Of a stretch of DNA of 64,000 nucleotides, positions 56,704 through 64,000 are shown one piece after another. The notes below the pieces were generated by a model, which saw nothing but the letters and a program-made list of their open reading frames with translations, searched no databases and was not told the origin of the DNA. Made by a program: the position numbers and the translations under genes. Numbering within the stretch: the first letter of the stretch is position 1; each line of letters opens with the position of its first letter. The DNA comes from an uncultured Flavobacteriaceae bacterium (GTDB lineage: Bacteria > Bacteroidota > Bacteroidia > Flavobacteriales > Flavobacteriaceae): contig CANMFQ010000014.1 in the NCBI GenBank assembly GCA_947497145.1, positions 1 through 64,000 on the forward strand, read 5' to 3'.

Positions 56704-57564
56704 TTAAGAGAACACCCGCTGATACTTTTTTTGATATACTAAAGGAGAGCAACCAATAAACTTTTTAAACTGTCTATAAAAAAAAGGCAAACTCTCATAA
56801 CCACATAAAAAGGCAATTTCAGAAACCTGTTTTTGCGTTTCAATAAGCTCCTTACAGGCCAATTTCACTTTATATTCATTTAAAAAAGTAAAAAAGGACT
56901 TATTAAAAGTACGCTTAAAAAATCTGCAAAAAGTTTCTTCACTCATCCCTACAAGCTTTGCAACCTCTGTTAGTGTTAGCTGTCGGTGGTAATTAGCACT
57001 CACATAATTTTGAATTAAATCTATTTTTGCTGTGGACCCCTGATTTAAAGTAACGCTAAAATTATCACCAGAAAGCAATTCATATTCCTTTTCATTTGCT
57101 AGTCTTTGCAATAATTGTAAGAACGCGATGATTTTCTCAAAAGGAGGTAAATCTAACATCCGCTGTAATTCTGGAAGAACCTCATCAGTTGTTGCAGTAA
57201 AAAAACGTATTCCTCTAGAAGCATTTTTCAGTAGCTTGCGTATGGCAATGAACTCCGTTTTAGCTAACCACCCCTCACCTAAAACATCCGTATGCCATTG
57301 CACCACAATAGATTCTGCCTCCTCCTTTTGATGTTCTGTATTCTTCCAACAATGCGGTAAGTTACTACCCAATAATACCAAATCTCCCTTTTCAAATTCC
57401 ATCACACTATCACCTACATAGCGCATGCCTGTACTCTTCAAAATACAGGTAAGCTCAAACTCAGGGTGGAAATGCCAAGGGGCATCAAATTTTTTATCCT
57501 GAAAATGAAAAGCACTAAATGAGCCTTGTGCAGGGCGTAATATTTTTTCTAATTGTGGTTTCAA
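56704..57564 (-). CDS. AraC-family regulator, paralogue
   Basis: 286 residues, same architecture and clear similarity to 55689-56558 (WHFHPEFELTCILKSTGMRYVGDSVMEFEKGDLVLLG versus the paralogue's cupin). Two HTH motifs are present (LTEVAKLVGMSEETFCRFFKRTF and VSEIAFLCGYESLPFFYRQFKKF). It is divergent from the ADH-esterase genes beginning at 57729, so it probably controls them. The paralogous pair sits back to back between the two halves of the sugar cluster. Confidence 0.88.
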   Translation of the reverse strand: MKPQLEKILRPAQGSFSAFHFQDKKFDAPWHFHPEFELTCILKSTGMRYVGDSVMEFEKGDLVLLGSNLPHCWKNTEHQKEEAESIVVQWHTDVLGEGWLAKTEFIAIRKLLKNASRGIRFFTATTDEVLPELQRMLDLPPFEKIIAFLQLLQRLANEKEYELLSGDNFSVTLNQGSTAKIDLIQNYVSANYHRQLTLTEVAKLVGMSEETFCRFFKRTFNKSFFTFLNEYKVKLACKELIETQKQVSEIAFLCGYESLPFFYRQFKKFIGCSPLVYQKKYQRVFS

Positions 57565-57636
57565 TTCTAGTTTCGTTTTAAAAAATATACTCTAAATTTA
57601 ACTATTTATGGTACACAAAGCTTATTCATAAACAAA

Positions 57637-57651
57637 ATAGGATATTAATTT
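57637..57651. promoter_or_regulatory. Candidate operator upstream of ADH gene
   Basis: AAATAGGATATTAAT differs by one base from the AAATTAGGATATTAAT sequence upstream of the AraC gene at 31572, and resembles AAAATAGGGTATTATT at 59697. All three lie in intergenic regions next to AraC genes or the genes they flank. A suggested, unproven, shared binding site. Confidence 0.35.
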
Positions 57652-57728
57652 GTTTATTTAGGCTAAACTAATTGGGAAAAAAAATCCTAGATTTCGAACA
57701 AAATGTAACGCTAACAAACCACTTATAT

Positions 57729-58853
57729 ATGTCAATAACTTGCCAAGCCGCAATTGCAACAGGAAAAGGAAATTTTAGTATTGATACCATCGAGGTTCAA
57801 AACCCGCTAGCTGATGAAGTACTGGTGGCCGTAAAAGCCGCTGGCCTTTGCCATACCGACCATGACTCGCTACACTGGGGCAAACCTATTGTTATGGGGC
57901 ATGAAGGGGCGGGTATTGTTAAAGCCATAGGGAAAGATGTACATCATGTTAGTATTGGTGATTCAGTAATATTGAATTGGGCTACCCCTTGTGGTACTTG
58001 TTTGCAGTGTAATTTAGGTAACCAACATATCTGCGAAAATAACTCTCCCGTGGTTGCTGGTGGCAATGGGTATACTAATGGTCATGCTCATTTAGATGGC
58101 ACTCTATGGAACAAAAAGCCTATTGAACGCTCATTTAATATAGGTACACTTTCAGAATATACTTTGGTAAAAGCTTCTGCTGTGGTAAAAAACAACGCCA
58201 AAACAATGCCCTATCCATCGGCTAGTATTATTAGTTGTGGTGTGATGACTGGGTATGGCTCTGTTGTAAATTCTGCAAAAGTAAAACAAGATAGTTCTGT
58301 GGTTGTTCTAGGTACTGGAGGAGTTGGCTTAAGTGTTATTCAAGGAGCTAGAGTTAACAGAGCTGCAAAAATTATAGCTATTGATATTAATGAAAAGCGT
58401 TTAGAAATGGCTAAAACATTTGGTGCTACGCATCTTATAAAGGCAGACAAAGCAGATAAAGGCCTATTGGCTGCTGCTGAAAAAGTAAAAACACTTACCG
58501 ACGGAAGAGGTGCTGACTATGCCTTTGAATGCACTGCTGTTCCTGAACTGGGGGCTGCCCCTTTGGCCATGATACGCAATGCAGGAACAGCTGTACAAGT
58601 AAGCGGAATAGAACAGGAGATAACCATAGACATGAATCTCTTTGAATGGGACAAAATATACATAAACCCACTTTACGGAGGTTGTAATCCGCAAACTGAT
58701 TTTCCTAAAATCATTTCCCATTATCAATCAGGAGAACTCAAATTAGATGAAATGATTACCAAAACCTATGCCTTACATGAACTGCAAAATGCTTTTGACG
58801 ATATGCTATCAGGAAAAAATGCAAAAGGTGTTATTGTATTTGATACATTATAA
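57729..58853 (+). CDS. Zinc alcohol dehydrogenase, class III / formaldehyde-dehydrogenase-like
   Basis: 374 residues from ATG 57729 (MSITCQAAIA). Catalytic zinc ligands in GLCHTDHDS and MGHEGAGIV, structural zinc CGTCLQCNLGNQHIC, NAD motif VVLGTGGVGLSVIQG. Size and layout fit class III ADH (S-hydroxymethyl-thiol dehydrogenase). It is three bases upstream of an esterase similar to S-formylglutathione hydrolase, the pairing used for formaldehyde removal. Whether this organism uses glutathione or another thiol is not visible. An ordinary sugar or alcohol substrate is also possible. Confidence 0.75.
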   Translation: MSITCQAAIATGKGNFSIDTIEVQNPLADEVLVAVKAAGLCHTDHDSLHWGKPIVMGHEGAGIVKAIGKDVHHVSIGDSVILNWATPCGTCLQCNLGNQHICENNSPVVAGGNGYTNGHAHLDGTLWNKKPIERSFNIGTLSEYTLVKASAVVKNNAKTMPYPSASIISCGVMTGYGSVVNSAKVKQDSSVVVLGTGGVGLSVIQGARVNRAAKIIAIDINEKRLEMAKTFGATHLIKADKADKGLLAAAEKVKTLTDGRGADYAFECTAVPELGAAPLAMIRNAGTAVQVSGIEQEITIDMNLFEWDKIYINPLYGGCNPQTDFPKIISHYQSGELKLDEMITKTYALHELQNAFDDMLSGKNAKGVIVFDTL

Positions 58854-58855
58854 TT

Positions 58856-59647
58856 ATGTTTAGAACTACTGAAATATCCAATCCAGCATTTGAAAGTAAT
58901 CACCTGAGATTTATAACCATTAAGAGTGAAAACCTCAAAGGCCGGGGCGACATTTGTGTTTTTGTACCGCCAAACACCAATTTAAAAGATGTTCCCATCG
59001 TTATTTTACTTCATGGCGTATATGGCAGTGCTTGGGTTTGGTCACAAAAAGCAGGTGTTCATCTAACCGCCTTAAAAATGATAGAAAATGGTGAACTAGC
59101 ACCTATGGTAATTGCCATGCCTTCCGATGGGTTATGGGGTGATGGCTCTGGATATCTTGCTCACAATAACAGGGATTTTGAAAAATGGATTGTAGATGAT
59201 GTTCCCCAAGCTCTGTTTGAAAACATATCATTGGTAAGTAAAAAATCTAGTTTGTTTATTTCAGGACTTTCAATGGGCGGTTTTGGTGCTTTGCGTATTG
59301 GCATAAAATATGGTAATCACTTTAAAGCCATATCAGCACATTCTGCAATTACTGACATTGAACAGATGCCCTTATTTGTAGCGGAAGACGTAGCCCATTA
59401 TACACAAGAAGACCCTAGTGAAAATTCAGTTTGGGGCGTACTACAAAAACATAAAACCACACTCCCTAAAATCCGCTTTGATTGCGGTACAGAAGACACC
59501 CTAATTACCTACAACCGCACATTGCATCAACAGCTAAAAAAAGCAACTATTCCCCATGAATATGAAGAATTTAAGGGAGCTCATGAATGGATATATTGGC
59601 AAGAACATATTAAAGATAGTCTACGGTTTTTTGACAAAAATCGCTAA
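58856..59647 (+). CDS. Alpha/beta-hydrolase esterase (PF00756, esterase-D-like)
   Basis: 263 residues, putative esterase fold. LLHGVYGSAWVW oxyanion loop, nucleophile in GLSMGGFGALRIG, Asp/His in the last third (CGTEDTLITYN, GAHEWIYW). Similar proteins are S-formylglutathione hydrolases or feruloyl/acetyl esterases of the FrmB/EstD type. No signal peptide, so cytoplasmic. Co-transcribed with the ADH three bases upstream. Substrate not assignable from sequence. Confidence 0.75.
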   Translation: MFRTTEISNPAFESNHLRFITIKSENLKGRGDICVFVPPNTNLKDVPIVILLHGVYGSAWVWSQKAGVHLTALKMIENGELAPMVIAMPSDGLWGDGSGYLAHNNRDFEKWIVDDVPQALFENISLVSKKSSLFISGLSMGGFGALRIGIKYGNHFKAISAHSAITDIEQMPLFVAEDVAHYTQEDPSENSVWGVLQKHKTTLPKIRFDCGTEDTLITYNRTLHQQLKKATIPHEYEEFKGAHEWIYWQEHIKDSLRFFDKNR

Positions 59648-59649
59648 TT

Positions 59650-59709
59650 AACACCCTATTTTAAAACAAAAACTACACTAAAATAAAAAATTAATCAAAA
59701 TAGGGTATT
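59650..59709. promoter_or_regulatory. Candidate operator, inverted pair
   Basis: AACACCCTATTTT (59650-59662) and AAAATAGGGTATT (59697-59709) are inverted with one mismatch, in the 184-bp gap before the PhyH gene. The arrangement (two inverted half-sites some 35-45 bases apart) parallels the pair at 31535-31581. Possible AraC target. Confidence 0.35.
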
Positions 59710-59831
59710 ATTTAAACAATATTGATGAAAAGTAAAAAACGTTCAAAACTTATTTTTGTCACACATAACCAAGCTTATGTATTAAGCCTTATCAAATAGT
59801 CTTATTATATAACCTCTTAATATATTCAATT

Positions 59832-60719
59832 ATGGCAGCAGTAGTAGACTTAGCAGATAAACACCAACTTGTATCTGATATTTTCAAACTTCCAAAAAGT
59901 ACAGAAGAATGGGAACAGTATCGTTTAACGGACGAACAAGTAGCCCACTTTCATGAATATGGTTACCTCTCAGGAATAAAGTTATTAGATGATACACAAA
60001 TAGCCATTTTACGTAAAGAGTTGGCCGAGATTAGAGACCCAAAACATCCGGCTCATGAGTTGTTTTATGAGTTTCATAGTAATGAGTCTGAAGACCCAAA
60101 TTCTGTATTGTTTCACTCACTTGGGCACTGGCGCATTACCAATGGTTTTCATGATGTTTTGTGGAATCCTGCATTTGTTATGGCGGCGCATCAATTATTA
60201 GAAAACAAACCCGTACGTTTTTGGCATGACCAATTATTTTGTAAACCTGCTAAACACGGCGGTGTAGTAGCTTGGCATCAAGATTATTCGTACTGGACAA
60301 GAACTATAGCCATGCAACACCTTACCTGTTGGACAGGATTGGATGATGCTACCACCAAAAATGGCTGTTTGCACTATATCCCCAAGAGTCATAAATGGGG
60401 CCTTTTAGATGCGCCTTCTTTGGCAGGTGATATGAACGGTTTGATGAATTATTTATCTGAAGAGCAAAAAGAAATGTTTAAAAACCCTGTAGCTATAGAA
60501 CTCAAAAAAGGCTATGCTAGTTTTCATCATCCACTCATGGTACATGGTTCTTATGAAAATAAATCCGAAATAAGCCGTAGAGCCTTTGTGCTTAATGTTT
60601 TTGCTGATGGTACGGTTAGTAATACAGACGATGAATTACTACGTGGCGTACCCCCTATTGCCAAAGGAAATAAAATGGAAGGCAAATTTTTTCCACTATT
60701 ATTTGATCGTGTTCAATAA
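59832..60719 (+). CDS. PhyH-type Fe(II)/2-oxoglutarate dioxygenase
   Basis: 295 residues. The iron facial triad is visible: His149 and Asp151 (WHQDYSYW) and His238 (LMVHGSYEN), with Arg250 (SRRAF) as 2-oxoglutarate ligand. Family members hydroxylate or demethylate diverse small molecules and sugars. It precedes the galactonate dehydratase by 31 bases, so the substrate is probably a galactose-derived sugar or substituent. Combined with an upstream ADH-esterase pair, oxidative O-demethylation releasing formaldehyde is one attractive but untested reading. Confidence 0.85.
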   Translation: MAAVVDLADKHQLVSDIFKLPKSTEEWEQYRLTDEQVAHFHEYGYLSGIKLLDDTQIAILRKELAEIRDPKHPAHELFYEFHSNESEDPNSVLFHSLGHWRITNGFHDVLWNPAFVMAAHQLLENKPVRFWHDQLFCKPAKHGGVVAWHQDYSYWTRTIAMQHLTCWTGLDDATTKNGCLHYIPKSHKWGLLDAPSLAGDMNGLMNYLSEEQKEMFKNPVAIELKKGYASFHHPLMVHGSYENKSEISRRAFVLNVFADGTVSNTDDELLRGVPPIAKGNKMEGKFFPLLFDRVQ

Positions 60720-60750
60720 ATTGTAGTAGATTTCTGGAAACAATTGCAAG

Positions 60751-61908
60751 GTGAAATCACTCATAATTGAAAACATAACACTTTATAAAGTACCTCCACG
60801 GTGGCTATTTTTAAAAATAACCACTAAAGAAGGTATTATTGGCTGGGGAGAGCCTGTAGTTGAAGGAAAAGCAGCTACAGTTGAAGCCTGCGTGAAAGAA
60901 TTGCAACACTACATTATTGGCAAATCTGCCAACAATATAGAAGATATTTGGCAGGTTTTATACCGTGGCGGATTTTACCGTGGAGGCCCTATTTTAATGA
61001 GTGCATTATCTGGTATTGACCAAGCCTTATGGGATATTAAAGGAAAAGCATTAGGCGTACCTGTTTATGAACTTTTAGGTGGAGCTGTGCGTCATAAAAT
61101 GAAAATGTACTGTTGGATTGGTGGTGACAATCCTGATGTTGTTCTTGAACAAGCTCATGAAAAAGCAAAACAAGGCTACCAAGCAGTAAAAATGAATGCG
61201 ACTGGAGGAATGGATTGGATTTCTTCTTTAAAAGACATTAAACAGGTTGCCAACAACATTAAATTATTACGCGAAACATTTGGAAACGACCTTGATATTG
61301 GCTTAGACTTTCATGGTCGTATTCATAAAGGAATGGTCAAAAGGCTTATTGACGAAGTTGCTCCATATCATCCCATGTTTATAGAAGAACCTGTTTTGAG
61401 CGAAAATAATGACGCTTTAGAACACATTTACAGCTATACCAGCATCCCAATTGCAACAGGAGAACGGTTATTTTCTCGCTGGGATTTTAAAACTATTTTA
61501 CACCGTGGTCTTGTTGATATCATTCAGCCAGACCTTAGTCACGCTGGTGGAATTTCAGAAGTGAGGCGTATTGCTGCTATGGCTGAGGCTTATGACGTAG
61601 CAATTGCTCCCCATTGCCCACTAGGTCCTATTTCTTTGGCGGCTGCACTACAGGTAGATTTTGTATCGGCAAATGCTTGTATTCAAGAAAGTAGCTTAGG
61701 TATTCATTACAATCAAGGTTTTGACCTACTTGATTATGTTTCAAACCCTGAAGATTTTGATGTTAAAGACGGCTATGTTCACCTTTTTAAAAAACCAGGT
61801 CTTGGGGTTGAAATTAATGAAGAAAAACTAAAAGAAGCCCATAAAATAGGTCACAACTGGTCAAACCCCATTTGGCGTGGCAAAGATGGTAATTTTACAG
61901 AATGGTAA
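60751..61908 (+). CDS. dgoD: D-galactonate dehydratase
   Basis: 385 residues with a GTG start. Mandelate-racemase branch of the enolase superfamily and close to E. coli DgoD along its length: PPRWLFLKI, GGFYRGGPILMSALSGIDQALWDIKGKALGVP, FGLDFHGR (here IGLDFHGR), MFIEEPVL, TGERLFSRWDFK, PHCPLGPISLAAALQ and the terminal GDG/EW tail. It dehydrates D-galactonate to 2-keto-3-deoxy-D-galactonate. No DgoK or DgoA is adjacent, so the KDG kinase and KDPG aldolase at 52.6-54.4 kb may handle the product. Confidence 0.92.
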   Translation: MKSLIIENITLYKVPPRWLFLKITTKEGIIGWGEPVVEGKAATVEACVKELQHYIIGKSANNIEDIWQVLYRGGFYRGGPILMSALSGIDQALWDIKGKALGVPVYELLGGAVRHKMKMYCWIGGDNPDVVLEQAHEKAKQGYQAVKMNATGGMDWISSLKDIKQVANNIKLLRETFGNDLDIGLDFHGRIHKGMVKRLIDEVAPYHPMFIEEPVLSENNDALEHIYSYTSIPIATGERLFSRWDFKTILHRGLVDIIQPDLSHAGGISEVRRIAAMAEAYDVAIAPHCPLGPISLAAALQVDFVSANACIQESSLGIHYNQGFDLLDYVSNPEDFDVKDGYVHLFKKPGLGVEINEEKLKEAHKIGHNWSNPIWRGKDGNFTEW

Positions 61909-61948
61909 ATATACCTGCCAAAAAGCGGATTTAAACCAAATAATGCCT

Positions 61949-63955
61949 TTAAAAATTTTCAAGTTGCTTCAAGGCTGCTGCTACAGTTTTTACAGGTAGT
62001 TTACAGCTTTGATTTTGGCATACATAAATATAGGTAGCGTCTTCAAAATAACGATCTTTAAAAAGTGGACGCTCACTGGCTTGAGTAGTGCCCACTATTA
62101 GCGTATTTGGCACATATTGTTTACCCAATTCTTTCACAAGACGCTCCGCTTCTTTGCCCACAACAGCAACCTCATAATACGGGTGCGCAACTTTTAAAAA
62201 TAAGCTTCCCCAATTCGCGTAGCTATCAGTATATTCAGTAACTAAAGGTAAAACGGTAGTTAACATGGTCTTTGATTGATTTAAAAAACCAAGATTGTAA
62301 TTGATATGCCCCAATTGTAACAGATTATTTGCCATTACAGAATTAGGTGATGGAATATCGCCGTCATTTGTTTTTATGATTTTTGAAATTAATTGCTGGT
62401 CTTTATTAAAAGCAAACATACCCGAATCAGTATCAGAAAAATCTCTTTCTACAATAGCGGTTAAGCGCGTAGCGAAATCAATATATTTTGCATTTAATGT
62501 AGCTCGATATAGTGCTAAACTACCTGCTGTTAAAAAAGCGTAATCTTCTAAAAAACCTTCTGTTCGCTTACTGTTTGGTTTATACGAGTGTACTAAATGC
62601 TCCTTATCATAACTATTTGCTTCTATAAAATTGTACGTTGCAACAGCGCTATCTAAAAAAGAAGCATCTCCAAATACCGCATAAGCATCTGCCAAGCCCT
62701 TAATTAAAAGTGCATTCCATGACGTAATAATCTTATCATCAGTATTGGGTCGAACTCTATTTGATTTTGCGGCTAATAACTTTTCTTTCCACTTTTGTTT
62801 TAAAGCGTCAAATACTTCCGTTGTAAGTTTATGCGTTTTTAAAAAATCGGTCTCATTACCACTTTTATAAAGCACGTAATTATCATCTTCCCACACATTA
62901 GCGGATTCAATATTATAATAAGCACTAAATAATGGCATATCATCACCCAAAATAGTGCTTAACTCATCAGCAGTCCAAACATAGTACTTCCCTTCTTTAC
63001 CTTCACTATCGGCATCAAGAGTGGCATAGTACCCCCCTTTTGTATTTTTCATTTCTCGCTCTAAGAAACCTATAGTTTCATAAACAATCGTTTTATAAGC
63101 AGGCTCTTTAAAAACAGAATACGCCTTGGCATATAAACTTATAGCTTGGGCATTATCATAAAGCATTTTTTCAAAATGTGGTACTTTCCACTTCGCATCA
63201 GTGCTATACCTAAAAAAACCACCTCCAATATGATCATAGATACCGCCATTTGCCACCTTATCTAAGGTATTTTTCACATGTTTTAATGCGGTCTTGTCTT
63301 CATTTAGCAAAGCGTAATCTAGTAAAAACATCAAATTACTAGATGTCATAAATTTTTGCTGGCCTATATTACCTCCCAAATCTAAATCCCAACGTTGCTG
63401 CCAATTTTCAACCCCTGTTTTTAAGGTTTCTTTGGTTAATTTTTCAAAATCAGAAGAAGGTTCTAAAAAATTGGTTTCTTGTATTCCCGCTGCCAATTGA
63501 TCTGCATATGTCTTGGCATTATCCGGGTCATCAGTATACATTTGATTTATTTTTGACAATACCTCACTCCATTGCTTTTTAGGCAAATACGTGCCCAAAT
63601 ACAATGGTTTCCCGCTAGGCAAGGCTATTACGTTTAAAGGCCAACCTCCATTTTGACCCAATAACTGAATGGCTGTTTGATATACTTGATCTACATCTGG
63701 TCGCTCTTCACGGTCTACTTTAATGCTGATAAAGTTCTCATTCATCAATTTGGCCACTTCTTCATCTTCAAAAGTTTCATGCTCCATTACATGACACCAG
63801 TGGCATGAAGAATAACCAATGCTTATTAATACTAACTTGTTGTCTTTCTTAGCAGTATCAAATAATTCAGGACTCCATGCTTTCCACTCCACAGGATTGT
63901 GTGCATGCTGCAATAAATAAGGGCTTGTTTCATGAACCAAATCATTGGTAAACAT
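61949..63955 (-). CDS. DUF255/YyaL thioredoxin-domain protein
   Basis: 668 residues, the usual size of the YyaL (SPATA20) family. N-terminal thioredoxin-like domain with [20 protein letters not shown] (about 50-70), then an (alpha/alpha)6-barrel domain related to N-acylglucosamine 2-epimerase ([34 protein letters not shown]), and a C-terminal part with CQNQSCKLP. Function is not established; redox and sugar-related roles have been suggested. Complete within the window; transcribed convergently with dgoD and not clearly part of the sugar pathway. Confidence 0.88.
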   Translation of the reverse strand: MFTNDLVHETSPYLLQHAHNPVEWKAWSPELFDTAKKDNKLVLISIGYSSCHWCHVMEHETFEDEEVAKLMNENFISIKVDREERPDVDQVYQTAIQLLGQNGGWPLNVIALPSGKPLYLGTYLPKKQWSEVLSKINQMYTDDPDNAKTYADQLAAGIQETNFLEPSSDFEKLTKETLKTGVENWQQRWDLDLGGNIGQQKFMTSSNLMFLLDYALLNEDKTALKHVKNTLDKVANGGIYDHIGGGFFRYSTDAKWKVPHFEKMLYDNAQAISLYAKAYSVFKEPAYKTIVYETIGFLEREMKNTKGGYYATLDADSEGKEGKYYVWTADELSTILGDDMPLFSAYYNIESANVWEDDNYVLYKSGNETDFLKTHKLTTEVFDALKQKWKEKLLAAKSNRVRPNTDDKIITSWNALLIKGLADAYAVFGDASFLDSAVATYNFIEANSYDKEHLVHSYKPNSKRTEGFLEDYAFLTAGSLALYRATLNAKYIDFATRLTAIVERDFSDTDSGMFAFNKDQQLISKIIKTNDGDIPSPNSVMANNLLQLGHINYNLGFLNQSKTMLTTVLPLVTEYTDSYANWGSLFLKVAHPYYEVAVVGKEAERLVKELGKQYVPNTLIVGTTQASERPLFKDRYFEDATYIYVCQNQSCKLPVKTVAAALKQLENF

Positions 63956-64000
63956 GTGCTCACTTTGGGTTTTAGCAACCCTTTTACATGAAAAAAATAC

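Noticed and set aside
1-64000. A SusC/SusD pair, polysaccharide lyase or agarase/porphyranase
   Set aside because: None was found. The sugar genes are therefore described as part of a catabolic regulon and not as a canonical polysaccharide utilisation locus.

Overview
The window (AT-rich, no obvious RNA genes) looks like a chromosomal segment of a marine Bacteroidetes, most likely a Flavobacteriaceae relative of Zobellia, Maribacter or Cellulophaga. Reasons: lipoprotein and Sec signals of Bacteroidetes type, a T9SS C-terminal sorting domain, LytTR/LytS regulators, PspC/DUF2807 proteins, weak Shine-Dalgarno sequences, TAnnTTTG promoter boxes, and genes for sulfated algal polysaccharides.

Layout. 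(1) 1-4.0 kb is an accessory array: single-gene cargo (a YwqG/DUF1963 protein; a BamE-like small protein) separated by conserved, hairpin-rich non-coding modules. One boundary is interrupted by an IS1182-like element with a frameshifted transposase. Transposon debris follows to 4.6 kb. (2) 4.8-8.3 kb encodes one secreted sulfatase fused to a GH78 alpha-L-rhamnosidase-type module. (3) 8.7-13.7 kb holds a TPR/LytS-type kinase, a LytTR regulator and five small uncharacterised proteins (two membrane, two zinc-ribbon, one DUF6620-like). (4) 13.8-23.6 kb is housekeeping and envelope genes: DUF4442, DUF4870, PadR-PspC-DUF2807, dipeptide epimerase with a PLP enzyme, TrxB and a second LytTR regulator. 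(5) 23.7-36.6 kb is a sulfatase region: a leftward operon (Tat-type Gfo/Idh oxidoreductase, sulfatase, formylglycine-generating enzyme, galactokinase), a rightward sulfatase, an AraC regulator, and a PSD1-type DUF1549/DUF1553 protein with its DUF1501 partner. (6) 37.1-44.4 kb has a 1529-residue T9SS protein with exact 210-bp tandem repeats and a hybrid histidine kinase. (7) 46.3-61.9 kb is sugar catabolism under two divergent AraC regulators. (8) 61.9-64 kb encodes a YyaL/DUF255 thioredoxin-domain protein.

How it fits together (inference). The leftward operon 55.4-46.3 kb encodes, in order, a Zn-alcohol dehydrogenase, KDG kinase, KDPG aldolase, altronate dehydratase, tagaturonate reductase, a COG3618 lactonase, an L-fucose-dehydrogenase-like SDR and a FucP-like permease. 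With no uronate isomerase, these form a complete oxidative route for L-galactose: lactone, L-galactonate, D-tagaturonate, D-altronate, KDG, KDPG, then pyruvate and glyceraldehyde-3-phosphate. A D-galactonate dehydratase (60.8 kb) and galactokinase (24.8 kb) would handle D-galactose. Three Cys-type sulfatases plus their apparent maturase fit a sulfated galactan such as porphyran or agar-type polymers, while the GH78 fusion points to a rhamnose-containing substrate such as ulvan. A PhyH dioxygenase, class-III-type ADH and esterase set between the two halves could be an oxidative side-chain (for example O-methyl) removal module. No SusC/SusD pair or polysaccharide endo-hydrolase lies in the window, so this is a catabolic and desulfation portion of a larger regulon.
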